Of a stretch of 64,000 nt of DNA, positions 49,797 to 58,882 are shown one piece after another. The DNA is from UBA4781 sp963556045 (GTDB lineage: Bacteria; Chloroflexota; Anaerolineae; Anaerolineales; Anaerolineaceae). Both the position numbers and the translations under genes were made by a program. The number at the start of each line of letters is the position of its first letter. The stretch's first letter is position 1. The notes beneath the pieces were generated by a model, which made no database searches, was not told the DNA's origin, and saw nothing but the letters and a program-made list of their open reading frames with translations. Location of the stretch: NCBI GenBank assembly GCA_963556045.3, contig CAUVYA020000002.1, forward strand, positions 1,798,001 to 1,862,000, written 5' to 3'.

Positions 49797-51532
49797 AATC
49801 CCATCCCCTTGATCAGTTCATCCGGATCGTTTCCACCCCGAGCACTTTTTTTTCTGCTATCCAATTCAACCCAGAATTGTCCATCAAGACGACGAGAACG
49901 AACGGGGATTGGCATGGGTACACCCCAACCGGCAATCAGCACCTCTTCTTTGGGCTGCAAGTGGGAAAGCATGGAACGCAGCGCATCCTTGCCGGCTGCG
50001 CCGGAAAGTACTGCCCGAATATCCTCATCATCTGTCAGATAACCAGAAATACGTGTTCCCAGCTGTGACATAACCTCGTCGTCGATCTGAGATGGACGCT
50101 GGTCAATGATGAGCAGGGTAACGTAATACTTGCGCATTTCACGGGCGATGGTGCTGAACGCGGTTTGGGCTGCCATTTCGTGGTTCAATAATTTATGTGC
50201 TTCTTCAATTACAATGATAAGCTGACGTGGCTCAGCCGGGTTTTTCCCGTTGCGGTAATCGTTGGTTTGGTGTTCCCATTCTTCACGGATCTTGCGGGTG
50301 ATCAGATTGGAGATGAACAGGTAATGCAAATCGGATTCGTATCCGCTGAAAGAAAGGATGATGTGCCTGCCATTTTTTAATGAGTCTACAATAGTGTGTA
50401 ATCCATTACCGACAGGATCATTGGTGATGTAGCCGGCGGCAAACAACCTTCCCAATTTGCTGTGCAAACTCTCGGCAGCCATGACGTTGACTCCATTTTG
50501 ATTTGCCCAGGCAGCGATACTATCGGGAGCGGGAATTTTTTTCCCATCTTCACCAGTAACGAATGTTCCGGATTTCATTGCTTTGAATGCAGTAAACCAT
50601 TGCTTTTGCCCCAGACTGGATTGCAGCGCTGCCAGGGTGGTGGCAGTGGTTTCTTTGAGGTTCAATTCACCGGTCAGCATTTCTATATCTTCTGGTTGGA
50701 TATCACCGGCAGCGATCTCGAGATGGAAACTGGGGCTGTTACCGCGAATATTTTTACCCGCTCCCAATCCGATCACCTGCACTCTTGATCCAAAATGCGT
50801 ATTGAGACCGACCACTTTTTCACCCGTATCACTTGCGGTATCATCAAAACCATACTCATTGTGCATATCGAATATCAGCAAAGAGGATGTATCGTGCTGG
50901 ATGAGCCCTGCCAGTAAAATGCGGGTCAGAAAGCTCTTGCCTGTTCCAGTGGCGCCAAACACCCCCGAGGAACGCTGCACCAGGTGTGCCAGATCAATGC
51001 AAACCGGGAAACCCTGTTCGCGAGTATATCCAATGATGAAATTCGATGCTTCATCCGGGTCTCCAAAAACTGTGGCTATGTCCACTGCACTGGCAAGCTG
51101 CACAGGAGATTGATGAGCAGGAATGGTTTTGATCTGGATGGGATTGGGATTGGCTCCCCCCGCCTTATCTTTTTCCTCTTTCCACTGTAAAAAGGTATCG
51201 GGATCATCCGGACCATTCTCAAGCATTAACACCGGCAGAATGATTGCATTTGCGAATAAGACCTCATCCCGTAGAATTTCTGAAAGGATGGGTGGATAGG
51301 AATGGCTAATGTGTTCATCAGCAAAACGCGGATCGGTTGCCCCAAGTCGCAGATCGGTGATCAATCCATAAAATTGCCAATTCCCGCTTTTAATCGTCAC
51401 GAAACTTCCCTCTTGAATATTCTGCGGTGAAACGTTCAGCCGGGCGGTGAGACTTTCAGACAGGCTGCCGCCGATGATGATGCCAATCTCTTTATGAGGT
51501 GTGTTTTTTGATGAAATGGTTATTTTATTCAT
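49793..51532 (-). CDS. herA: HerA-type hexameric ATPase (DNA end processing)
   Basis: A 579-residue FtsK/HerA-superfamily ATPase. The N-terminal HAS-barrel (about 15-80, IGIIIGGSLSESLTARLN then SFVTIKSGNWQFYGLITDL) is followed by a core with Walker A GATGTGKS (193-200), a Walker B IIVIEEAHKLL, and the arginine-finger-like region near SQLGTRISGYLTDDED. The family translocates along DNA and works with the NurA nuclease in end resection. The stop codon overlaps that of the convergent plus-strand gene. It is the last gene of a three-gene unit after nurA and a stand-alone HAS-barrel-like protein. Confidence 0.9.
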   Translation of the reverse strand: MNKITISSKNTPHKEIGIIIGGSLSESLTARLNVSPQNIQEGSFVTIKSGNWQFYGLITDLRLGATDPRFADEHISHSYPPILSEILRDEVLFANAIILPVLMLENGPDDPDTFLQWKEEKDKAGGANPNPIQIKTIPAHQSPVQLASAVDIATVFGDPDEASNFIIGYTREQGFPVCIDLAHLVQRSSGVFGATGTGKSFLTRILLAGLIQHDTSSLLIFDMHNEYGFDDTASDTGEKVVGLNTHFGSRVQVIGLGAGKNIRGNSPSFHLEIAAGDIQPEDIEMLTGELNLKETTATTLAALQSSLGQKQWFTAFKAMKSGTFVTGEDGKKIPAPDSIAAWANQNGVNVMAAESLHSKLGRLFAAGYITNDPVGNGLHTIVDSLKNGRHIILSFSGYESDLHYLFISNLITRKIREEWEHQTNDYRNGKNPAEPRQLIIVIEEAHKLLNHEMAAQTAFSTIAREMRKYYVTLLIIDQRPSQIDDEVMSQLGTRISGYLTDDEDIRAVLSGAAGKDALRSMLSHLQPKEEVLIAGWGVPMPIPVRSRRLDGQFWVELDSRKKSARGGNDPDELIKGMGF

Positions 51533-52160
51533 GGCTTATCTCTTTTTGCGTATCGAACATGGCGCTCTCTGCTAGAGAATGCAATATTTGTTGGAGGGTA
51601 TCGTAATCATTGCGATAGAGATGTGTTAGGGTACGGGTGGATTGCTCGAGCCACGCCTGCTTTTCTTCCTGATTGAAAACATACAGGGCATTTCGAAAAT
51701 GGGCTGCCACCAGATCGAAATTAAGGATCTGTTTTTCACCGACCAGATAGCGCAAATATCCCCCCGCTTTACCTGATTGCAGGAATGTTCTCAATTCGTT
51801 ACCTGAGCAGCGATAGACAGATTCGAGTGACAGAGGTGGAGTAGGAGGAAGTTGATGGATCACCTGCTCTCCTTTTTTAAACCCGATGTAGGCAAGCGTA
51901 AACTCAAGCGGTACGGTTCGATACCTGCGATTATCCTCAATCACTTTGACGTCGATCGGTTCGGTGGTTGCGAGCTGCCGCACCAATCCATCATCAAGGA
52001 TGTGAATATCAGAGACCACCCCGTAAATGGTGCTGCCATCTGGCGCTATGACTGCAACCACTTCACCAAGAATGGGATGATCTACAATGCTCATGCGACA
52101 GCCTGCTGTACATCCAAGTGAAGTGGCGTTCAGTACATACCCCAATCCGGTTCTTTTCAT
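51525..52160 (-). CDS. HAS-barrel-like protein encoded between nurA and herA
   Basis: A 211-residue protein. Residues about 5-65 resemble the small barrel at the start of HerA: GYVLNATSLGCTAGCRMSIV, then GEVVAVIAPDGSTIYGVVSDIHI, in the same order as HerA's N-terminus. The rest (about 100-205) is helical, with LVAAHFRNALYVFNQEE and a C-terminal acidic helix. There is no ATPase core. It overlaps nurA by four bases and herA by eight bases, so it is made in proportion. It may cap or adapt the HerA ring to NurA (inference). I do not know a named family. Confidence 0.75.
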   Translation of the reverse strand: MKRTGLGYVLNATSLGCTAGCRMSIVDHPILGEVVAVIAPDGSTIYGVVSDIHILDDGLVRQLATTEPIDVKVIEDNRRYRTVPLEFTLAYIGFKKGEQVIHQLPPTPPLSLESVYRCSGNELRTFLQSGKAGGYLRYLVGEKQILNFDLVAAHFRNALYVFNQEEKQAWLEQSTRTLTHLYRNDYDTLQQILHSLAESAMFDTQKEISHE

Positions 52161-53320
52161 CGTCGCTCCGTTTTTGTGTGCGGTGCCAGGTCTTTGGCAG
52201 CCTGTTTGTATGATTCTTCTTCCATTTCTGCACCTGCCTGTATTAATCTTGAGGTTATTTGATTTTCCAGCTCCGTTTTTTCGTGCTGGTGAACTACAGC
52301 TGTTTCGTGTGCGCGATGCAAACAGTAAGGGTAGGGTTTACTGCCCATGATGGCACATTGCTCCAGAAGAGAGAAGTGGAGAAGATTCACCATTACATCG
52401 TCGCTGGCGACCCAGTCCGGTATCTCCACCCGCACTACCCAGGGTTTTGCCGTTTGACTGACATTTAAATAAAAGAAATAGAAAATCGGTTTCTGTTCTT
52501 GGTTGTACGGTGGAATTTTCGCTGGCACGCGGGTTTCAAAGATTGCCGATCGCTGCGCTGGCTCTAACAGCAGGGAAAAAACATGTGTATCAGTAATATT
52601 GGGAAATCTACTCACCACACCATTCGATCCCGCGGATTGTTCCAAGCGGGAGTCTATCAGGGTGATCAATGAGCGGGAACGAGGTTTATCAACATACCCG
52701 GCGGTGATCACGTTGTGTTCTTTCAATTCATTCAGATAACGAGTATATTCCTCAACTTTTTCGCGATACCAGTGCTCAGATCGTGGTTCATGATACAGTT
52801 CCAGCATCCCATCTCGCAGTGCAATGGTGGGTTGACTTGTCTTTAAGCTGTATTCTTTCAGGTATTCCATCTCCATGACATCGCGGTCGAGGTTCACCAG
52901 GTCTTCGCTGATGAGATTTGCCTCTTCAAACAGTTCTTTATATGTATATAATTTACTTCTTGTGATCGGTTTCAAAGGATGCTGTCCGGCGGGGAATTGG
53001 ATAATGCCAATATTGACCAACGCAAGAAGGGGAAAAGCGTGGGGGTCAGGTACGATCTGGGAACCATCTATACTGACGATGTTGTAGTTTATATCTGGTA
53101 AGGATGAAGATATTGATTCTGAGGGGTTTTCAGTTACCGGCAGAGCTACCCTTTTTTGCGCTCTTTCTCCATGGACTCTTAAAATCTGAAGGTCTGATGA
53201 AAAACGTTGCAGGTCTTCAAGTGCTTGCATTGTTTGTTCTTTGATTTGTTTTTGAAAATGCAGCACGTCTTGAGTGTAGCTATTAATGTGATTCTGAAGA
53301 TCGATAAAGTCTAATGGCAT
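52157..53320 (-). CDS. nurA: NurA-domain 5'-to-3' nuclease
   Basis: A 387-residue nuclease of the NurA family. The first catalytic motif is NYNIVSIDGSQIVPD with Asp85, preceded by an N-terminal coiled coil (about 8-50). The second is IALRDGMLELYHE (about 166-178), with the aspartate expected to bind Mn2+, and a third polar site is likely near TLIDSRLEQS. NurA degrades DNA ends with the HerA motor. It is the first gene of the nurA / HAS-barrel / herA unit. The start is ATG at 53320 with a weak ribosome-binding site. Confidence 0.85.
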   Translation of the reverse strand: MPLDFIDLQNHINSYTQDVLHFQKQIKEQTMQALEDLQRFSSDLQILRVHGERAQKRVALPVTENPSESISSSLPDINYNIVSIDGSQIVPDPHAFPLLALVNIGIIQFPAGQHPLKPITRSKLYTYKELFEEANLISEDLVNLDRDVMEMEYLKEYSLKTSQPTIALRDGMLELYHEPRSEHWYREKVEEYTRYLNELKEHNVITAGYVDKPRSRSLITLIDSRLEQSAGSNGVVSRFPNITDTHVFSLLLEPAQRSAIFETRVPAKIPPYNQEQKPIFYFFYLNVSQTAKPWVVRVEIPDWVASDDVMVNLLHFSLLEQCAIMGSKPYPYCLHRAHETAVVHQHEKTELENQITSRLIQAGAEMEEESYKQAAKDLAPHTKTERR

Positions 53321-53390
53321 GGGATTCCCCGTGGTAAGAACATATGTTTGATTATAACGAAGGAAAGAGATGCTGACCAGATTAAATTAT

Positions 53391-53414
53391 GAAGGAGGCA
53401 TTTCTGCCTCCTTC
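53391..53414. terminator. hairpin after the lipoprotein gene, possible terminator
   Basis: Perfect ten-base stem GAAGGAGGCA / TGCCTCCTTC with a four-base loop, 28 bases after the minus-strand lipoprotein stop and before nurA. The T run after it is weak. Confidence 0.55.
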
Positions 53415-53441
53415 TAGTAGGGGTACCCAATACCCGGAGGG

Positions 53442-54185
53442 CTAGGGTTTCAGAGTTTCAAAATAATTAAAGGTGATATCAACCTCTTTGCCGTAGCTGA
53501 GCGCACCAAAACCAACTGTCCCTTCAAGATAGGTGTTATCTTCAATTGCCAGAGGGCGTTTATCTTTGTATACCTGCTCACCGTTGATGAAAACGGTTAG
53601 CTGGTTTCCGGTGCAGGAAAGAGCAAAGACATTTTTACCCAATCCGCTATTGATGAGTGTGCTGCCCATACGACCTTCTACGAAATTTGTATAAGCGTTC
53701 TTGCCTTCATCTGCCAGGTATTTGTCGTAACGCAGCAGTTCATAATAACCCTGGCTGCTGATGCGCAGTTCATACCAGCCGGCATCTGACGCGCGGCACA
53801 TCAAGGAAGTGGCATTATCCAACTGTCCATAATTTTCTACTTCTGCCTGCACGATGACGTCTTTATAGGAAGTATCTTTACGGAAAAAGGCAAAATTGGT
53901 ATCGTTGGGCGGTTGGATCTCAAGTCGGAATTTTCCGTTGGACTGCGACCAGATGAGCTGATCTTCCAATCCTGAAACGATCTGCATTCCCCAGTCATCG
54001 TTGATATTCCCTTCAAATTCGTCAAGGATGATCACATCTTCAGAAAGAACGGATTCCGTTGGCTGTGCTTTCAATTCGCTGGTTTGCGGGGCGCTGTTCT
54101 GTGCTGAACTCAGATTTTGTGTCACATTACAGGATGCCAGCAAAGCAGCTGCCAGAATGATACCCAATATAATTTTCTTTTTCAT
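53442..54185 (-). CDS. lipoprotein with concanavalin-like domain
   Basis: A 247-residue lipoprotein. The ATG at 54185 has better spacing to GGAG than the ATG just before it at 54188. Residues 1-19 form a signal peptide with lipobox LASC (16-19 in this numbering). A Ser/Gln/Thr tether is followed by a beta-sandwich starting LDEFEGNINDDWGMQI, with TSLMCRASDAGWYELRISSQ, YYELLRYD and VGFGALSYGKEVDITFNYF. The plan is the same as the lipoprotein at 35821, though sequence identity is modest. Likely a surface carbohydrate-binding module. It is divergent from the DUF3048 gene. Confidence 0.75.
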   Translation of the reverse strand: MKKKIILGIILAAALLASCNVTQNLSSAQNSAPQTSELKAQPTESVLSEDVIILDEFEGNINDDWGMQIVSGLEDQLIWSQSNGKFRLEIQPPNDTNFAFFRKDTSYKDVIVQAEVENYGQLDNATSLMCRASDAGWYELRISSQGYYELLRYDKYLADEGKNAYTNFVEGRMGSTLINSGLGKNVFALSCTGNQLTVFINGEQVYKDKRPLAIEDNTYLEGTVGFGALSYGKEVDITFNYFETLKP

Positions 54186-54311
54186 CATTTCTCCAATCTA
54201 ATTTGTTCAAGAGGTATAATGGTCATACCACTGTACCATAGTGTAAACAATTTATAAGGATTTGTCAATGATGAATTGGCTGTAATAAAATAAGGGCAAG
54301 GAGATACTTTT

Positions 54312-55586
54312 ATGAATACCAAAGGCAAAAATTTTATCGGTTTTTTGCTGCCGCTTTTACTTTTGTTTGTTAGCTGTACGTTTCCTGCTTCTACACCTAC
54401 ACCAACCCTTACACCAACTTCAACCACCAGCACCGATAGCGCTGTTGTACAAAAACAGGAAAACATTCAGGCAGTTGCTGCCGCTGCCTCCCCAACCCCT
54501 GCCAATACTCCCATTCCCCTATCTGTGGGTACTTCCTCTTTCCCGCAAAATGTGAATCCGCTCAATGGATTACCGGTAGAAAACCCGGAAAATTTGAAGA
54601 ATCCCCCACAGCTGGTTTCGATCACCAATTTTCCACCTACTGCGCGACCACTGGCTGGCTTATCCTACTGCCCGATCGTTTTTGAAATGTGGATCGGAGA
54701 TGGGATGACACGTTTTCTGGGAATCTTCTATGGTGATTTCCCACAGGAAACTGCCGCTATGTATCCTGCCGACCAGACCCAGACCACTTTACAGGAAGCA
54801 TCCATAGGACCGATCCGCTCAGGGCGTGTTCCCTATGAATATGTGCGAAAACTGTTCAGCGGGTATCTGGTGATGGCATCCGCAGCAAAAGCTGTATCAG
54901 ACCAGCTCAGTGACTACAGTAATATCTACGGGACGGATCTCTCTGATCCCAACAGTGCCATGATGAAGGTGACCGATCTGGAAGCTCTGGCGAAATCAAG
55001 TCAGAAGGAATTGGGCGAAGCAGCGCTGAGCGGTATGTATTTCGATGAATCCATTCCAGAGGGCGGAAAAAGCGCGCACTCGTTGTGGCTGTATTATTCC
55101 TATCTCAACCAGATCTTCTGGCGTTATGACGAAGAAAACGGCGTTTTTCGCCGCTGGCAGGATAACGCCGATGCTACCAATTTCATTGAAGCAACCGATC
55201 GATTGACAGGTGAGCCGCTGGGAGCATCCAATGTCATCATCCTGTTTGCAGATCATGAAGTGGAGGAACACGGCATCATTGATATTTCTCTTCTGTATAT
55301 CAAACGCGGGAAAGCGCTGCTCTTCAGGGATGGGCAAAAGTACGAAATGTACTGGACTACTGCCAGCGAGGAATATGAGAAAACTACCGGTAAATTACGC
55401 CCCATCCGTTTCACTGATGCGGAAGGAAATCCCTATCCTCTGAAACCAGGACAGACCTGGATCGAGATCGTACCTTACTTTACTCCCTATTGGGAAACGG
55501 TAGATTCCGAAATCTACAATCGCCTGGTATACGGCGATAGCCCCGGTTCCGGTTATTGGGCGGTTAGAGTTCACGCGCCAAAATAG
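54312..55586 (+). CDS. DUF3048-domain lipoprotein (YerB-like)
   Basis: A 424-residue lipoprotein with lipobox FVSC (19-22) and a long Pro/Thr/Ser tether (about 26-75). The DUF3048 body starts NPLNGLPVENPENLKNPPQL and has SITNFPPTARPLAGLSYCPIVFEMW (quoted as NFPPTARPLAGLSYC), TRFLGIFYGDFP, and IGPIRSGRVPYEYV, all typical of the family first named YerB in Bacillus. Its job is unknown; it is exported and anchored. AAGGAG precedes the ATG. Confidence 0.88.
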   Translation: MNTKGKNFIGFLLPLLLLFVSCTFPASTPTPTLTPTSTTSTDSAVVQKQENIQAVAAAASPTPANTPIPLSVGTSSFPQNVNPLNGLPVENPENLKNPPQLVSITNFPPTARPLAGLSYCPIVFEMWIGDGMTRFLGIFYGDFPQETAAMYPADQTQTTLQEASIGPIRSGRVPYEYVRKLFSGYLVMASAAKAVSDQLSDYSNIYGTDLSDPNSAMMKVTDLEALAKSSQKELGEAALSGMYFDESIPEGGKSAHSLWLYYSYLNQIFWRYDEENGVFRRWQDNADATNFIEATDRLTGEPLGASNVIILFADHEVEEHGIIDISLLYIKRGKALLFRDGQKYEMYWTTASEEYEKTTGKLRPIRFTDAEGNPYPLKPGQTWIEIVPYFTPYWETVDSEIYNRLVYGDSPGSGYWAVRVHAPK

Positions 55587-55889
55587 TATGAAACTTGAGT
55601 CTATGCAAATTCGATATGTAGAACAAACAAGCATCTTTTTAAGGCCTGGCTTCCTTTCTTGCTAGTAGAAGATATAAGTGAACTATTCTTGATTGATAAA
55701 CAGACCAGCGAGAAAGAATAATTGTTGAATGGATTATTGTGAGTATTAACCTTAAATGTTGAGAAAGCGAATGACAATATAGAAAAATAAGTATCAGTAA
55801 TAAAGCAATAGGGTAAATGAAAAGATAAAGAAAATTGACACCAGCTTTTATAGCTTGCCAGTTTTCAAGAATAGTATATGGAGGAAAAG
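55587..55889. other. intergenic region, nothing recognised
   Basis: A 303-base AT-rich gap between the DUF3048 lipoprotein and the small membrane protein. I see no supported ORF, RNA gene, repeat or terminator in it. Confidence 0.5.
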
Positions 55890-56060
55890 ATGAGATTGTC
55901 AGCACCGAAAAAAATTACTTGGTGGATTGCTGTAATTATTGGCGGACTTGGAGTTCTGAGCAGAATTATCAGTATTCCTTTTGTCAATGGTTACGAGTTT
56001 GTATTTGTGGCTATTGGTTTCTTGCTTCTAACCCTTGCCACCTTGCTAAAAGGACTCTAA
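55890..56060 (+). CDS. small two-helix membrane protein
   Basis: A 56-residue protein starting with ATG at 55890, six bases after a strong GGAGG. Two hydrophobic helices are visible: ITWWIAVIIGGLGVLSRII (about 9-27) and YEFVFVAIGFLLLTLATLL (about 35-53), with a short G-Y turn. It ends close to a terminator. It probably acts as a small integral membrane protein; the family is unknown to me. Good start site and terminator support its reality. Confidence 0.65.
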   Translation: MRLSAPKKITWWIAVIIGGLGVLSRIISIPFVNGYEFVFVAIGFLLLTLATLLKGL

Positions 56061-56096
56061 TATCGTTTAGATAAATCAAGTAAGAAAAAAAATAAG

Positions 56097-56136
56097 AATA
56101 ATAAAACCCCCAACGAATTACGGGGATTTTATTATT
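56097..56136. terminator. bidirectional intrinsic terminator
   Basis: Inverted repeat AATAATAAAACCCC / GGGGATTTTATTATT with one bulged base, between the convergent small membrane protein and endonuclease III genes. Confidence 0.75.
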
Positions 56137-56179
56137 AAAAGATTTCTTTTGTCGAAATAATTGGAATAGTATGATTGAT

Positions 56180-56893
56180 TTATCGGTTCGCAGCTTGCTT
56201 GTGATAATAGATACATTTTTCTTGTATTGGGCAACTTTCACATTGTGCTTTACGCGCCTGACAAATTTCTCGCCCGAGCCTGATGATATTGAGATGCCCG
56301 GCATAATACTGGTCAATAGAAAATAGCTGTTCCATATAAAAATGACATTCTTCCACGTTCATGGTAGAAGGGCGTATACCAAAACGTCCGGTAACGCGAT
56401 AGATGTGCGTATCTACCGGAAAGGCGGGAATGCCAAGCGAAAATTGCATTACGATGGCAGCCGTTTTCATTCCTACCCCTTTGAATTGGAGCAGATATGC
56501 ACGCACTTCTTCTCTTTCACATTCTGCCAGGAAATCCAGGTTCAGTGCAGCGTGTTTTGTGCTGATCTCCTCTAAAACAGCCTTAATGCGTTTTCCTTTT
56601 TGATTTCCCAATCCGGCAGGACGGATGGCATCAATGATCTTTTCCACTTCTGCATCCCGCACTTCTTCCCAGGTTGGGAAAGCAGCGCGCAAGCGGTTGA
56701 ATGCGATATCTCGATTGTGATCATTGGTATTTTGCGACAGAATGGTGGAGACCAATTCATCAAGGGCTGGTAATGGTGTGCGCCAGGTGGGGGTTCCAAA
56801 TTGATCCATCAGAGATTGATAAAGCCATTGTGCTTTCGCTTTATCCTTTTCGAATTGCTCCACCGAGACCTTTTTTAGTTTTCTATTTTCCAT
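56180..56893 (-). CDS. nth: endonuclease III family DNA glycosylase
   Basis: A 237-residue [4Fe-4S] DNA glycosylase/AP lyase. The helix-hairpin-helix FKGVGMKTAAIV contains catalytic Lys143, and FPVDTHIYRVTGRFG contains Asp161. The iron-sulfur cluster ligands are C211-x6-C218-x2-C221-x5-C227. It removes oxidised pyrimidines and cuts the strand. Its start overlaps the end of the asparaginase gene by 19 bases, so the two are co-transcribed. Slightly longer than E. coli Nth at both ends. Confidence 0.9.
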   Translation of the reverse strand: MENRKLKKVSVEQFEKDKAKAQWLYQSLMDQFGTPTWRTPLPALDELVSTILSQNTNDHNRDIAFNRLRAAFPTWEEVRDAEVEKIIDAIRPAGLGNQKGKRIKAVLEEISTKHAALNLDFLAECEREEVRAYLLQFKGVGMKTAAIVMQFSLGIPAFPVDTHIYRVTGRFGIRPSTMNVEECHFYMEQLFSIDQYYAGHLNIIRLGREICQARKAQCESCPIQEKCIYYHKQAANR

Positions 56894-57963
56894 GCTTGCA
56901 ACGATTCAATAAGTTGTGAAGAGGGTCTGATCTCGCCAATGGGAATATCACGCCAGTTGGTGATCGCGTGACGACCATATTGCTGTAATTGGTCTTCGAC
57001 AGCCGGTGTAAGCAGCCCCACATGATGAAGGATGCTCATGATGACCACCGGACGTGCCCGTTCTTTCAGGTCTCCATCAATGATCTTCACCATGACACCC
57101 AGCGCCGGACTGCCCGGTCGAAGTGCATCGGGCATGATACCCACACCAAAATACCCTTCCGCCCCGGTTTTTGCGATTAGTTTTCCGGTTATCGTCTCCA
57201 TGATGGCAGTATCAAATCGCTCGGGACCAGCTACCAGGAATGGATGAGCCATCATGGCATGTGTGATCATCTTGCAGGCAGCAGCGCGTTGCTGTGTGAG
57301 TGATTCGGGCTGGCATAACAGGGCATATGCACGTGCGGCATTGCGCATGGGAACCGCGAATACCGGTGCAGAACAACCATCTACGCCCATCGCAAATTGA
57401 CTCGCAGAAATATCAAACATTTCTCCACAGGTTTTTAATATCAATTGCTGTGTGAGATTATCTGTCTCAAGGTACGAGTCTTGAGGTGCGTTAAGCAAAG
57501 CCGCCAGCGCGAGCATACCGCTGTGTTTTCCAGAACAATTATGCCGCAGGCTGGAAAGTTCTTCTTCACCACGAATAATATGATTAGCCGTGATGCGATC
57601 GAAAGGGAGATGCATGCCGCACTGCAAACTGTCTGCATCAATACCGATCTTCTTCTGTAAACCCTGCAAGACCCTGACATGGTCATTCGTTCCGGAGTGG
57701 GAGGCGCACATGATGGCGATTTCGGAGTCATTGAAATGGTACCGCTGTGATGCAGGATTCTCCAATAAAGCCAGTACCTGAAGAGGTTTGGCGGTGGAAC
57801 GCAGGTATGTCACCAGGTCAGCGTCGCCCATTTGAAAGTGGACCTTACCGGTATTGTCACACACTACTATAGAACCAAAGTGGATGGATTCGACAATTTC
57901 TCCACGGGTGAGTTCAACCAGTGGTTCAAAGGATATATCCTGCATTTTCCCTCTATAGTTCAT
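56875..57963 (-). CDS. asparaginase of the thermolabile (Rhizobium etli type II) family
   Basis: A 362-residue protein of the PF06089-type asparaginase family, unrelated to the EcAII type. Visible conserved blocks include YLRSTAKPLQVLALLE, MCASHSGTNDHV, HNCSGKHSGMLALA, and MGVDGCSAPVFAVPM. The conserved Cys/Ser/Lys residues around CSGKHSG belong to the active site. It releases ammonia from L-asparagine in the cytosol. Two starts are possible: ATG 57963, four bases after the preceding stop, or ATG 57945 after AGAGGG; I kept the longer. It is coupled with the MBL-fold gene before and nth after. Confidence 0.85.
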   Translation of the reverse strand: MNYRGKMQDISFEPLVELTRGEIVESIHFGSIVVCDNTGKVHFQMGDADLVTYLRSTAKPLQVLALLENPASQRYHFNDSEIAIMCASHSGTNDHVRVLQGLQKKIGIDADSLQCGMHLPFDRITANHIIRGEEELSSLRHNCSGKHSGMLALAALLNAPQDSYLETDNLTQQLILKTCGEMFDISASQFAMGVDGCSAPVFAVPMRNAARAYALLCQPESLTQQRAAACKMITHAMMAHPFLVAGPERFDTAIMETITGKLIAKTGAEGYFGVGIMPDALRPGSPALGVMVKIIDGDLKERARPVVIMSILHHVGLLTPAVEDQLQQYGRHAITNWRDIPIGEIRPSSQLIESLQAWKIEN

Positions 57964-57967
57964 GAAA

Positions 57968-58804
57968 TTAGCGCATATTTCGATTGAAATATTGGCTGAT
58001 ACCCCATTTCAATCGTGCTTTGTAATGTTCTTGCATTTTCTTGGTTTTGGCGGGGAAATTATCCAACAGGCTGATTGCAAATTTATCAAGCTGTGCCTGG
58101 TCAATATTTCTTGAAGAATATTTATCGAGTTTTTTCTTTACCATATTGAGAAATTTAATCTGATCGTTGATCTCATTTCTCCCAATTATTCCAGATCTCC
58201 CACTGACAATCGTATAGTTCTTATAATCGTTCGATTTCAAGAGATCTAATATTTCCAACCAGGATTCAAGATCAGCATTCTCAAGAAAAGGTGGTTCTCC
58301 AACCACAACAGCATCGCCGACAAAAACGACCTTGAAATTTGGAAGGTCAATCCAGATCGCACCTCGTGAAGGACCTGGATGATAATCTAATTCAGCTATG
58401 TCATCTTCCCACTCCAGTTTCATTTCGGAGGAGAAAGTGATCTCAGGAACGATCCACTGAAGGGGACCAATCTCAGGATATAATTCCCATTCGCTGCCGG
58501 TATCGGCAGAAGGAAGTCGGAAATTTGAGGGTCTCCCTTGAATGGCTTTGGCGGTTTTCTCATGAGCAACCACCGGTACTTTGATAGGAATTGCGCTGGT
58601 CGTACGATCAAAATGCTCATCAAGCAGAACCTGAATGCGCGTTGATCCACCATCATTTTTCATGGCAATCGTCCGCCAGGATTGAACGTCTTTTGGAGTC
58701 AGAGGTGCATCAATAAAGAGGACTCCTTTTGCTGTTTTTATTACACCTACTGTAACTCCACTCATTGATGTGTCAATGATGATATTTTCATTTATTTCCT
58801 GCAT
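57968..58804 (-). CDS. metallo-beta-lactamase-fold protein with degenerate metal site
   Basis: A 278-residue protein with the MBL layout: an N-terminal sandwich starting NIIIDTSMSGVTVGVIKTAKGVLFID (quoted as GVTVGVIKTAKGVLFID), then LLDEHFDRTTS at about 60-70 where active enzymes have HxHxDH. Only His64 and Asp66 of the motif remain; the first His is Asp62 and the last is Arg67. The later GHT-type block is YHPGPSRGAIWID, and VVFVGDAVVVGEP holds the conserved aspartate. It probably binds one metal at most, or none, and may be non-catalytic. GGAGAAG precedes the ATG. Co-transcribed with the asparaginase. Confidence 0.7.
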   Translation of the reverse strand: MQEINENIIIDTSMSGVTVGVIKTAKGVLFIDAPLTPKDVQSWRTIAMKNDGGSTRIQVLLDEHFDRTTSAIPIKVPVVAHEKTAKAIQGRPSNFRLPSADTGSEWELYPEIGPLQWIVPEITFSSEMKLEWEDDIAELDYHPGPSRGAIWIDLPNFKVVFVGDAVVVGEPPFLENADLESWLEILDLLKSNDYKNYTIVSGRSGIIGRNEINDQIKFLNMVKKKLDKYSSRNIDQAQLDKFAISLLDNFPAKTKKMQEHYKARLKWGISQYFNRNMR

Positions 58805-58882
58805 TCATCTTCTCCGCGAACCCATAAAAATTGTTTTCATAAGTATTATATGCCATACATTTTATTCCAGGCTTATCCACCT

